A stretch of 42,436 nt of DNA. It comes from Granulicella sp. (GTDB taxonomy: Bacteria > Acidobacteriota > Terriglobia > Terriglobales > Acidobacteriaceae). The translations under genes were made by a program, and so were the position numbers. Below the pieces are notes generated by a model that saw only the letters and a list, made by a program, of their open reading frames with translations, did no database searches and was not told the origin of the DNA. Below, one piece after another: positions 31,313-39,390 of the stretch. Location: the NCBI GenBank assembly GCA_003142235.1, contig PLOU01000157.1, forward strand, positions 6,749 to 49,184, written 5' to 3'. How positions within the stretch are numbered: the first letter of the stretch is position 1; each line of letters starts with the position of its first letter.

Positions 31313-31394
31313 AGGTCCAAGGTTCGAGGCGCGTGGTTCGAGACGCAATGTTCAAGTTCAGGGTACAAGGTTCGCGGTGCAAGCAAAAGCAAGG
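31313..31394. repeat. Degenerate heptanucleotide repeat tract upstream of tatD
   Basis: AGGTCCA AGGTTCG AGGCGCG TGGTTCG AGACGCA ATGTTCA ... AGGTTCG CGGTGCA. Confidence 0.55.
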
Positions 31395-31433
31395 GGGTGT
31401 CGTGCATGAGTTCCATGAGTTAGGATTGCAGCC

Positions 31434-31931
31434 ATGAAAAATATGAGCCGTCGCGATCTTTGTGTCTCCCTTCCCGTGCTGGCCGCCATCGGCGCGGGTG
31501 CGCCAGAGGCCCTGGCATTGCAGAAAAACTCCGGTGCTGCCGGCCCGCCGTCGGCGGCCTCCGCCTCGCTCTACTACTCGCGCGCCTTCGCCTTCGACCA
31601 GATGCCGGTGCGCACCATGGCCAATGGCGGGGAGAGCCGCGACATCGTGCATGGCACGCTGGCCACGGGCGAGACCGTCAGCCTGCACCAGTCGATGCAG
31701 ATGGCCGAGGCCGAGCCCAACCCGCTGCACGCGATCCAGCACACGGAGTTCATCCTGGTGCGCGAGGGCGAGCTGGAGTTCCAGCACGAGGGCGCGAACG
31801 GCATCGTCAGCGAGCATGTGGGGCCGGGCGGCGTCTTCTATGTCGCCTACGGCACGAAGCACACGGTGAAGAACGTGGGCGGCGTTCCGGCAAGCTACTT
31901 CGTGGTTGCCATCGGCGGCGACGCGAAGTAG
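31434..31931 (+). CDS. Cupin-domain protein with twin-arginine-like signal
   Basis: MSRRDLCVSLPVLAAIGAGAPEALA; HAIQHTEFILVREGELEF...GPGGVFYVAYGTKHTVKNVG. Confidence 0.8.
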   Translation: MKNMSRRDLCVSLPVLAAIGAGAPEALALQKNSGAAGPPSAASASLYYSRAFAFDQMPVRTMANGGESRDIVHGTLATGETVSLHQSMQMAEAEPNPLHAIQHTEFILVREGELEFQHEGANGIVSEHVGPGGVFYVAYGTKHTVKNVGGVPASYFVVAIGGDAK

Positions 31932-32012
31932 CCCGGTACCAAAGTCCAGGCGGGCGAAGACGCGAAGCGGGGGTGGTGCCAAAGTTCATTCGGGTGGAGT
32001 AGTATCTTCCGC

Positions 32013-32519
32013 ATGAATCCCATAAACCGCCGTGAACTTTGTGTCGCTCTTTCCAGCTTTGCAGCGCTCGCCGTGGCCGTCGGCGAGGGGCAGTCTCCAG
32101 CGCAGGCCCAGGACAATATGGCCATCCCTCCCCCTCCAGGATCGCCGGGCGACCGGGTGCTCTCCACGCAGCGGACATTTCCCTTTGCCGATCTTCCCGT
32201 GGTGAAGACGGCGAACGGCGAAACCCGCGCGGTGGTCCGCGGCGTGCTGCCGACGGGCGAGGCGGTCGAGCTGCATGAGACGACGGTGCTGCCCGGGCAC
32301 ATGCCTCACCCAGCGCACAAGCACCGGCACTCGGAGTTTGTGATGGTGCGCGAGGGCACGATGGAGTTCGACAACAACGGGACGCCGGAGCGGGCTGGGC
32401 CGGGCGGAGTGTTCTTCGCCGCGTCCAACGTGATGCACGGCCTGAAGAACGTCGGCGAGACGACGGCCAACTACTTCGTCATCGCCATCGGGCGCGATTC
32501 GGTCGTGCAGCCGGTGTAG
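32013..32519 (+). CDS. Cupin-domain protein with twin-arginine-like signal (paralogue of preceding gene)
   Basis: MNPINRRELCVALSSFAALAVAVGEG; HKHRHSEFVMVREGTMEF...GPGGVFFAASNVMHGLKNVG. Confidence 0.83.
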   Translation: MNPINRRELCVALSSFAALAVAVGEGQSPAQAQDNMAIPPPPGSPGDRVLSTQRTFPFADLPVVKTANGETRAVVRGVLPTGEAVELHETTVLPGHMPHPAHKHRHSEFVMVREGTMEFDNNGTPERAGPGGVFFAASNVMHGLKNVGETTANYFVIAIGRDSVVQPV

Positions 32520-32532
32520 TCTCCCGGGCTGG

Positions 32533-33744
32533 TTATTGCGCGCCGCCGCCGCCGGCCCCGGCGCTCATGCTGAAGATGGGCAGGTAGAGCGAGATGAGGA
32601 TGGTGACCACGACGCATCCCATCACGATGAGGATAATGGGCTCGATGAGGCTCATGGCGGCGGTGAGGTTGGTCTGCACGTCCTCCTCGAAGAACTCGGC
32701 GACGGAGTTGAGCATCTGGGGCAGCGCGCCGGTTGACTCTCCGACCTCGACCATCTCGACGGCCAGCTCGGGGAAGACCTTGGTCTCGGCCAGGCTGACG
32801 GAGAGGCCCTTGCCCTCGCGCACCGTCTCGACGCTGCGGAAGACGGCGTTGCTGATCTGGCGGCTGTCGATGGAGTGGGCCGCGGTCTCCAGCGAGGGAA
32901 CCAGCGGCAGGCCGCCGGTGAGCAGCGTGGCCAGGGTGCGCGCGAAGAGCCCGACCTGGTACTTCAGCCAGACGGGGCCGATCAGCGGCAGGCCAATGCG
33001 GACGCGGTCCACGGTGTTCGCGCCTGCGTCCGTCTTGATCCAGCGGACGAAGAGAAAGACCAGCAGCGCCAGCGCGGCGAGGGCATAGACGCCGTAGCTC
33101 TGCGCGTTTGTGCCCAGGGCCAGCAGAAACGTCGTGATCACCGGCAGCTTCGTCCCCAACTGCTCGTAGAGCTGGGCGAAGCGCGGGACGACGAAGGTGA
33201 TGAGGAAGATGAAGAGGGCGATCACCATGACGACCAGCACGGCGGGATAGATGAGGCTGGCGAGGAGCTTCTTGCGGAAGGTGAGCGAGACGCGCTGGAA
33301 GTCAAGGTAGCGCTGCAGGACTTCTTCCAGGTTGCCGGAGCGCTCGCCCGCCAGCAGCGTGGTGGTGTAGACGATGGGGAATCCGCCCTGCGCCACGAAG
33401 GCCTCGGAGATGGATTCGCCGTTCTTGACGCGGGTGGCGACGTCCTCCAGTTGCGCGCGGAAGTGGGGCAGCTTCTGGCGGCGGGCCAGCAGCTCGATGG
33501 AGCCGAGGATGGGAAGGCCCGCGCGGATCAGCGTCAGGAACTGCTGGTTGAAGACGAGAAAGGTCTCCAGCTTGACTTTCTTGGTCTTGCCTGCGCCCGC
33601 CAGCAGGCCGCGCGCCTTCACCGAGTAAACGTAGTACCCCGCCTGCGTGAAGCGCGCGCGCAGCTCTTCTTCGGTGGCCGCCGAGTGCGTCTGCTCCTGC
33701 ACCTTGCCACGCTCATCCGCCAATCGGACTACAAACTCAGCCAT
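32533..33744 (-). CDS. Type II secretion / type IV pilus inner-membrane protein (GspF/PilC family)
   Basis: FNQQFLTLIRAGLPILGSIELLARR, LLAGERSGNLEEVLQRYLDFQ, FARTLATLLTGGLPLVPSLE, VEMVEVGESTGALPQMLNSVAEFFEEDVQ. Confidence 0.93.
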   Translation of the reverse strand: MAEFVVRLADERGKVQEQTHSAATEEELRARFTQAGYYVYSVKARGLLAGAGKTKKVKLETFLVFNQQFLTLIRAGLPILGSIELLARRQKLPHFRAQLEDVATRVKNGESISEAFVAQGGFPIVYTTTLLAGERSGNLEEVLQRYLDFQRVSLTFRKKLLASLIYPAVLVVMVIALFIFLITFVVPRFAQLYEQLGTKLPVITTFLLALGTNAQSYGVYALAALALLVFLFVRWIKTDAGANTVDRVRIGLPLIGPVWLKYQVGLFARTLATLLTGGLPLVPSLETAAHSIDSRQISNAVFRSVETVREGKGLSVSLAETKVFPELAVEMVEVGESTGALPQMLNSVAEFFEEDVQTNLTAAMSLIEPIILIVMGCVVVTILISLYLPIFSMSAGAGGGGAQ

Positions 33745-34056
33745 AGAATCACGAACTCAATCCTGGAAACGCAAACTCAGATACGGAAACACATCGCAGC
33801 GGGCCAGCGGGAAGCATCGACCCGCTCGACCGCAAAGGCTCTGTCCATCTTAGACGTTTCGCGCGCGGATTCCTCTCAGAACCTTCGGCCTGATTTTTCA
33901 TCCGGGTTCTTCGCCATGCGGCTGCGGCCTGCGCTCCGGCGGCCCGCCGGGGAGGTGCTGTGCGCGATGCCGACTGTGGTTCGCCGCGATTCCGCCCCAG
34001 CCCCAGCCTGCTAAACTCACATCGGCAACCCAGTATTGAGGGAGACAGGGGCTCGG

Positions 34057-35793
34057 ATGGCGAAGAAGGCGGTCATTATTGGGGCAGGGCCGGCGGGGTT
34101 GACGGCCGGGCTCGAACTGCTGCGGCGCACGGGGATTGTCCCCATAATCCTTGAGGCCAGCGGCGAGATCGGCGGCATCTCGCGGACGATCCGCTACAAG
34201 GGAAACCGCATGGACATCGGCGGCCACCGGTTTTTCTCCAAGAGTGACCGCGTGATGGAGTGGTGGGTGGAGCTGATGCCGCCCGAGCTGACGGCGCAGC
34301 CAGGCTCCGAGAGTGTGGCAGAAACATTGAGCCAGCCGGCCGAGATCAGCTATCAGGGCAAGCGGCGTGTGGTGACAGTCCCCGCCCACCTGCATGAGGA
34401 GCCGCCGCTGCGCGGTCTGGGCCCGCTCCACGAGGCCGATGGCGACGAGGCCGGCGCTTCCTCCGATGAGGAGTCTGCGACGGATGACTCCGCCGAGACG
34501 GTCGTGGTTCCCGAGCCCGAGAACCCCGACCTGGTGATGCTGATCCGGCCACGACGCAGCCGCATCTACTATCTGCGGAAGTTCTTCGACTACCCCATCA
34601 CGCTGACGGCGAATACGCTGAAGAACCTCGGCCTGGTGCGCATGGCGCGCGTGGGGACGAGCTACATGGTGTCGCGCGTGCATCAGATCAGGCCGGAGAA
34701 GAGCCTCGAAGACTTCCTCATCAACCGCTTCGGCCGCGAACTCTACCTGACGTTCTTCAAGAGCTACACCGAGAAGGTGTGGGGCACGCCCTGCCACGAG
34801 ATCTCCGCCGAGTGGGGGGCGCAACGCATCAAGGGGCTGAGCCTGACGACGGCGGTGAAGCATTTTGTGAAGAAGATGTTTCGCGCAACAACCGAGGGCG
34901 GCGATCTGGCCCAGAAGGGGACCGACACCTCGCTGATCGAGCGCTTCATGTACCCCAAGTTCGGCCCCGGACAGCTATGGGAGCATGCGGCGGACCTCAT
35001 CCGGCAGAAGGGCGGCGAGATCCACATGGGCTGGAAGGTGGACAGACTCAACTTCGCAGACGGAGAGCCGATGCGAGTCGCTTCCATCGAAGCCGTCAGC
35101 CAGACCGGCGAGCGCCACACCTTCGCGGGAGACTTCTTCTTCTCCACCATGCCCATGCGCGATCTGCTGCGCGCGATGAAGACGCCGGTCCCTGCGAATG
35201 TTCTTGAGGTGAGCGATGGGCTACAGTACCGCGACTTCATCACCGTTGGCCTGCTGGTGGACAGGTTGAAGGTGACCGAGCCCGACGGCGGCCTGCTCAA
35301 GGACACCTGGATCTATATCCAGGAGCCGGATGTGCTGCTGGGACGGCTGCAGATCTTCAACAACTGGAGCCCATACCTGGTCCGCGATCCGGCGAAGGTC
35401 TGGATCGGCCTGGAGTACTTCTGCTACGAGACCGACGATCTGTGGAAGATGCCCGACGACGAACTGAAGCAGTTCGCCATCGCCGAGGTGGCGAAGATCG
35501 GAATCCTCAACGCGGCGGATGTCACCGACGCGCATGTGGTGCGCGTTCCCAAGACCTACCCCGCGTACTTCGGCACCTACGATCGCTTCGACGAGCTGAA
35601 GGAGTTCACCAACCGAATCGAGAACCTCTTCCTGGTGGGACGCAATGGGATGCACAAGTACAACAACCAGGACCACAGCATGTTGACGGCGATGCACGTG
35701 GTCGATGGGCTGGTGGCGGGCTCGGTCGACAAGCAGGCCCTGTGGGAGATCAACACCGAGCAGGAGTACCACGAGGAAAAGGACAAGAAGTAA
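34057..35793 (+). CDS. NAD(P)/FAD-dependent oxidoreductase (amine-oxidase/UGM-like fold) with acidic insertion
   Basis: [24 protein letters not shown]...[17 protein letters not shown]-terminal [32 protein letters not shown]. Confidence 0.85.
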   Translation: MAKKAVIIGAGPAGLTAGLELLRRTGIVPIILEASGEIGGISRTIRYKGNRMDIGGHRFFSKSDRVMEWWVELMPPELTAQPGSESVAETLSQPAEISYQGKRRVVTVPAHLHEEPPLRGLGPLHEADGDEAGASSDEESATDDSAETVVVPEPENPDLVMLIRPRRSRIYYLRKFFDYPITLTANTLKNLGLVRMARVGTSYMVSRVHQIRPEKSLEDFLINRFGRELYLTFFKSYTEKVWGTPCHEISAEWGAQRIKGLSLTTAVKHFVKKMFRATTEGGDLAQKGTDTSLIERFMYPKFGPGQLWEHAADLIRQKGGEIHMGWKVDRLNFADGEPMRVASIEAVSQTGERHTFAGDFFFSTMPMRDLLRAMKTPVPANVLEVSDGLQYRDFITVGLLVDRLKVTEPDGGLLKDTWIYIQEPDVLLGRLQIFNNWSPYLVRDPAKVWIGLEYFCYETDDLWKMPDDELKQFAIAEVAKIGILNAADVTDAHVVRVPKTYPAYFGTYDRFDELKEFTNRIENLFLVGRNGMHKYNNQDHSMLTAMHVVDGLVAGSVDKQALWEINTEQEYHEEKDKK

Positions 35794-35796
35794 GAA

Positions 35797-35817
35797 GGTT
35801 GCTGGTTGCTGGTTGAG
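35797..35817. repeat. Three heptamers GGTTGCT-GGTTGCT-GGTTGAG just before next gene
   Basis: Read directly; lies between stop at 35793 and ATG at 35824. Confidence 0.75.
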
Positions 35818-35823
35818 GGCGCG

Positions 35824-36633
35824 ATGAAGACTTTTCTGCTGCTTGTATTGGTATTGCTGCTGGCGTTGATCGTGGTGGATCGGGGGCGCATCTATGTACG
35901 CGACCCGCTGGCTGCGGTCTACATAACCAAGGCAGGAGCAAGCGGCAAGTCCGACCTGCACCAGAGCGGGAGGTCCGACGCGCGAGCAAGTGGCAGGTCC
36001 GAAGTTTCCCCGAGCGGCAAGTCCAGTCCGAGCCAGAGCGGCGGGGCCAGCCAGAGCCAGGGCGTGGTGACCGAATCGATGCAGAGCGCAATGGAGGAAC
36101 AGATCCAGGGCGGCGCGGTGATTGTGCCGGTCGGGAGCGGCAACCCAGATCAGCGCCAAAACGCAGCGGCTGAGCTGCTGCAAGGCAGTAAGGTGACCGG
36201 ACAACTACAGAGCGGAGTCTCCGGTGTGATGCAGGCGGCAAAGGTCGAACAAGTTCAGAAGGAGGTCTCCGGCCTGTTGCAGGGGATGGATTCCGGCCTG
36301 CTGCAAGGCAGCGGCAAGGAGGGGAGGCAGAGCGGTGTGCAGGTCTTTGTCAACGCTGCCGGCGACGTTCTTCTGTGGCGGGATGCGCAGCCGGGGGCGG
36401 ACCGCATTCTGGTGCAGGCCTGGAACAAGGCGCCGGGGACTCCGGTGCGCCTGACGTGCCTGCGCTGGATGGTGTGCCTGGCGGATGCAGACCACCCTCC
36501 GACGATTGCGATGGATTGGACCGGCAACAGCGGAAGGCACAAAGGGAAGTACGATCCGAGGGTCTCGATGACCAGCCGCGGGGTCTCCTTTGTGAACGGA
36601 GATGGCGCGACGGTGCGCGTCGAGCTGCGGTAG
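35824..36633 (+). CDS. Uncharacterised membrane-anchored or secreted protein with octapeptide repeats
   Basis: MKTFLLLVLVLLLALIVVDRGR hydrophobic N-terminus; five consecutive 8-residue units starting SG; no family recognised. Confidence 0.7.
   Translation: MKTFLLLVLVLLLALIVVDRGRIYVRDPLAAVYITKAGASGKSDLHQSGRSDARASGRSEVSPSGKSSPSQSGGASQSQGVVTESMQSAMEEQIQGGAVIVPVGSGNPDQRQNAAAELLQGSKVTGQLQSGVSGVMQAAKVEQVQKEVSGLLQGMDSGLLQGSGKEGRQSGVQVFVNAAGDVLLWRDAQPGADRILVQAWNKAPGTPVRLTCLRWMVCLADADHPPTIAMDWTGNSGRHKGKYDPRVSMTSRGVSFVNGDGATVRVELR
35941..36060 (+). repeat. Coding octapeptide tandem repeat (5 x 24 bp)
   Basis: SGKSDLHQ|SGRSDARA|SGRSEVSP|SGKSSPSQ|SGGASQSQ. Confidence 0.85.
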
Positions 36634-36661
36634 AGAAGACGGACGCGCAGGCGACCTGGAA

Positions 36662-39175
36662 CTAGAGCAGGTTGCTGGCGGGGCGGGTGGGCAGGGTGAA
36701 GTGGAAGGTTGAGCCTTTGCCCATGGTGCTGGTGGCCCAGATGCGGCCTCCATGCTGGGTGACGATGGAGCGGCAGATGGCGAGTCCGAGGCCGGTGCCT
36801 CCCATGGTGCGGGAGTCGGAGGCGTCCACCTGGTGGAAGCGCTCGAAGATGCTTTCGAGCTTGTCTTCGGGGATGCCACGGCCCTGGTCGCGGACCTGGA
36901 TCTCGGCCTCGGTGGCATCGGTGCGGCGCGATCGCAGGTGAATTTCCGTGCCTGGAGGGGAAAACTTGATGGCATTGGAGACGAGGTTGGTGAGGGTTTG
37001 CAGGATGCGGTCGGGGTCGGCCCAGACGTTGACGCCGTGGGAGTTGAAGGTGATGCGGATCTGGACCTTGGATGCATCGGTCTGCTGCAGAATGGCGACG
37101 CGGCGGAAAAGGTCGTCGGCCGAGCACATGGTGGAGTGCAACTCGGCCTTGCCGGAGCCGATGCGTTCCAGTTCGAGGATGTCGTTGACCAGGCGGACCA
37201 GGCGGTCGGTGTTTCCGGCGGCGATCTCGAGCATCTGCTTGAGCTTCTGCGGGCGGCTGTCGAGCGAGCCTCCGGTGATGAGGCCGAGGGCGGCGCGCAG
37301 CGAGGTCAGCGGCGTGCGCAGCTCGTGCGAGACGGTGGAGATGAACTCGTCCTTCATGCGGTCGAGAGCGCGGCGCTCGGTGGTATCGGTGAAGGCGACG
37401 ACGACGCCGACGGCCTTGCCCGCGGGCTTGGCGTCCGTGGCGGCGGGATCGATCTCGGGCTCAACCTTTGGCTGGACTTTTGGCTCGGTTGCGAACAGAA
37501 TTCCGGATTCGATTTTGGGCTCGATCTTGGGTGGGGCTTCGGGCTCGACTTCAATCTGGGGACGTGCGACGTACTCGACCGGGAAGCTGGTGCCGTCCTT
37601 GCGCCAGAAGACTTCATTGGAGACGCGCACGGTGTCGAGGTCGCGGATGGTGTTGCCGATGGGGGACTCTTCGGCAGGGTAGGGGCTCCCGTCGGCGCGC
37701 GTGTGATGGATGAGCGCGTGCATGTTGCGGCCAAGGATCTCGTCGGGTTTGAAGCCGAGCATCTGCGAGGCGGCGGGGTTGACGACGGTGCAGTTGCCGT
37801 CCAGGTCGATGCCGAAGATGCCATCGCCGACGGACTCCAGGACGGAGTTCGACTGGCGCATCAGGTCGCGCAGCTTGTCTTCGGTGCGGACCTGCTCGCT
37901 GATGTCGATGCCAAAAGCGAGCACGTAGGGGTCGCGCCCGGGGGCCTGGATGAGTTTGTTGCGGTATGCGACGATGCGCGCGCCGCCGTCGGTGTGGCGC
38001 AGGTGGAGCAGCCCCTGGACCTCGCCCTTCAGAGCGAGGTCGCTGAGGTATCTGTCGAAGGATGCGTGGAGTCCTTCGGGAATGAACTCGGAGAGCCGAT
38101 GGCCGACCACTTCTTCGCGGGTACGGCCTATGCTCTGCGCGCCGTGGGTGTTGACCGAGAGCAGGAGGCCCTGTAGATCGTGGGTGCAGACCATTCCGAG
38201 CGAGCCTTCGACGAGTTGGCGGTAGCGCGCTTCGCTCTCGCGCAGGGTCTCTTCGGCCCCGCGCTGGACGGTGACGTCGATGCCGGTGGCGATGATGAAG
38301 TTGATATGGCCCTGGTCGTCGAAGAGCGGCGAGGCAGACCATGCAATGCGGCGCAGGCTTCCGTCGCGGTGCAGCCACTGGTTCTCGAATGCGGCGGGAG
38401 AGCCGTTGGCGCGCAGACGCTCGAAGTGATGCACGGCTGCGGGAACATCGGCGTGGGGGATGAGCTTGTCCCAGAGGTAACGTCCAACCAGGGTGGGGAA
38501 GTTGTATCCCGAGGCGGCCTCGCAGGCGCGATTGAAGCGGACGATGCGGCCGGCGGTGTCGAAGACGGCGACCAGGGCGTCCACCGTGTCCAGCACGGTG
38601 GAGACGAAGTTGCGCTCGACCGTGAGCGCGGACTCGATTCGCTGGCGCGCGCGGGCCACGCGCTCCATCTGGCGCAGGGCGTGGCTGAGCTCGATCGAGG
38701 CCATCGCCTGCCGCCCCAGCACGGTGAGGGTCTGCGTCTGAAGGGGCGTGAGCCTTCGCGCTGGCGTGTCGAGGACAAAGAGCGAGCCAATGCGCACCCC
38801 GGAGGCCGTGATCAGCGGAGCGTCGGCATAGAAGCGGAAGGTGCGGCCGCAGAGCAGGACCCCACCAGGAGAGAAGGCGGGGTGCTCGGTGGTATCGGAG
38901 ATCTCGTACACGCCCTGGCTGCGTAGCGGAGGCACGGAGGGCAGGCTGCCCAGGGGCAGCTCGGTCTCGCGGATGCCGTAGCGGGAGTAGACCCAGATGC
39001 GGTCGGTGGCAAACGAGACCCCGGCGACGGTGGTGTTGCAGGCCTTTGCCGCCAGCTCGGCGAGGTCGTCGACGGCGGGGTCGGACACAGCGCCGAGGAT
39101 CTCGTACCGGTCGAGGGTCTCGATCCGCAGGGCTTCACTTCGCGTAACTTCGCGTTTTTCCAATGTGGCGATCAT
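36662..39175 (-). CDS. Multi-PAS sensor histidine kinase, likely N-terminal GAF
   Basis: Repeated PAS segments; H-box STVSHELRTPLTSLRAALGLI; NLVSNAIKFSPPGTEIHL; DQGRGIPEDKLESIFERFHQVDASDSRTMGGTGLGLAICRSIV. Confidence 0.92.
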   Translation of the reverse strand: MIATLEKREVTRSEALRIETLDRYEILGAVSDPAVDDLAELAAKACNTTVAGVSFATDRIWVYSRYGIRETELPLGSLPSVPPLRSQGVYEISDTTEHPAFSPGGVLLCGRTFRFYADAPLITASGVRIGSLFVLDTPARRLTPLQTQTLTVLGRQAMASIELSHALRQMERVARARQRIESALTVERNFVSTVLDTVDALVAVFDTAGRIVRFNRACEAASGYNFPTLVGRYLWDKLIPHADVPAAVHHFERLRANGSPAAFENQWLHRDGSLRRIAWSASPLFDDQGHINFIIATGIDVTVQRGAEETLRESEARYRQLVEGSLGMVCTHDLQGLLLSVNTHGAQSIGRTREEVVGHRLSEFIPEGLHASFDRYLSDLALKGEVQGLLHLRHTDGGARIVAYRNKLIQAPGRDPYVLAFGIDISEQVRTEDKLRDLMRQSNSVLESVGDGIFGIDLDGNCTVVNPAASQMLGFKPDEILGRNMHALIHHTRADGSPYPAEESPIGNTIRDLDTVRVSNEVFWRKDGTSFPVEYVARPQIEVEPEAPPKIEPKIESGILFATEPKVQPKVEPEIDPAATDAKPAGKAVGVVVAFTDTTERRALDRMKDEFISTVSHELRTPLTSLRAALGLITGGSLDSRPQKLKQMLEIAAGNTDRLVRLVNDILELERIGSGKAELHSTMCSADDLFRRVAILQQTDASKVQIRITFNSHGVNVWADPDRILQTLTNLVSNAIKFSPPGTEIHLRSRRTDATEAEIQVRDQGRGIPEDKLESIFERFHQVDASDSRTMGGTGLGLAICRSIVTQHGGRIWATSTMGKGSTFHFTLPTRPASNLL

Positions 39176-39390
39176 CTTACCCCCCGATGGTAGGGGATGG
39201 GTGGGGATTCGGCACTGGCACTTTTGGGGGAAGCGCGTGGTACTTCAGGGGCCTGAAGCGTTGTGGATGCAGGGCATTGGACCGGAGTGGATTCGACGGC
39301 CGCGGGGAGCATCCAACGGATTGGTATACTTGAGGGCTGTGGCTTCTGTAGCAAACGCATGTCGCATGGCTGGCGCCAGCTTCAGACAGG

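Noticed and set aside
31305-31982. Upstream part of the 511-aa minus ORF containing TatD
   Set aside because: Runs antisense to the cupin gene and through heptamer repeats; TatD homology begins at MHLTDSHAH (31304).
31916-31997. Imperfect ~40-bp direct repeat between the two cupin genes (GGTRCCAAAGTYCA...)
   Set aside because: Only about 17 of 22 core bases match; could be chance or remnant of the gene duplication, too weak to report.
36205-37127. Two overlapping 290-aa minus ORFs in other frames of the histidine kinase
   Set aside because: Pro/Ser/Arg-rich out-of-frame translations of the kinase gene.
39325-39330. TATACT -10-like hexamer upstream of dxs
   Set aside because: No convincing -35 at proper spacing.
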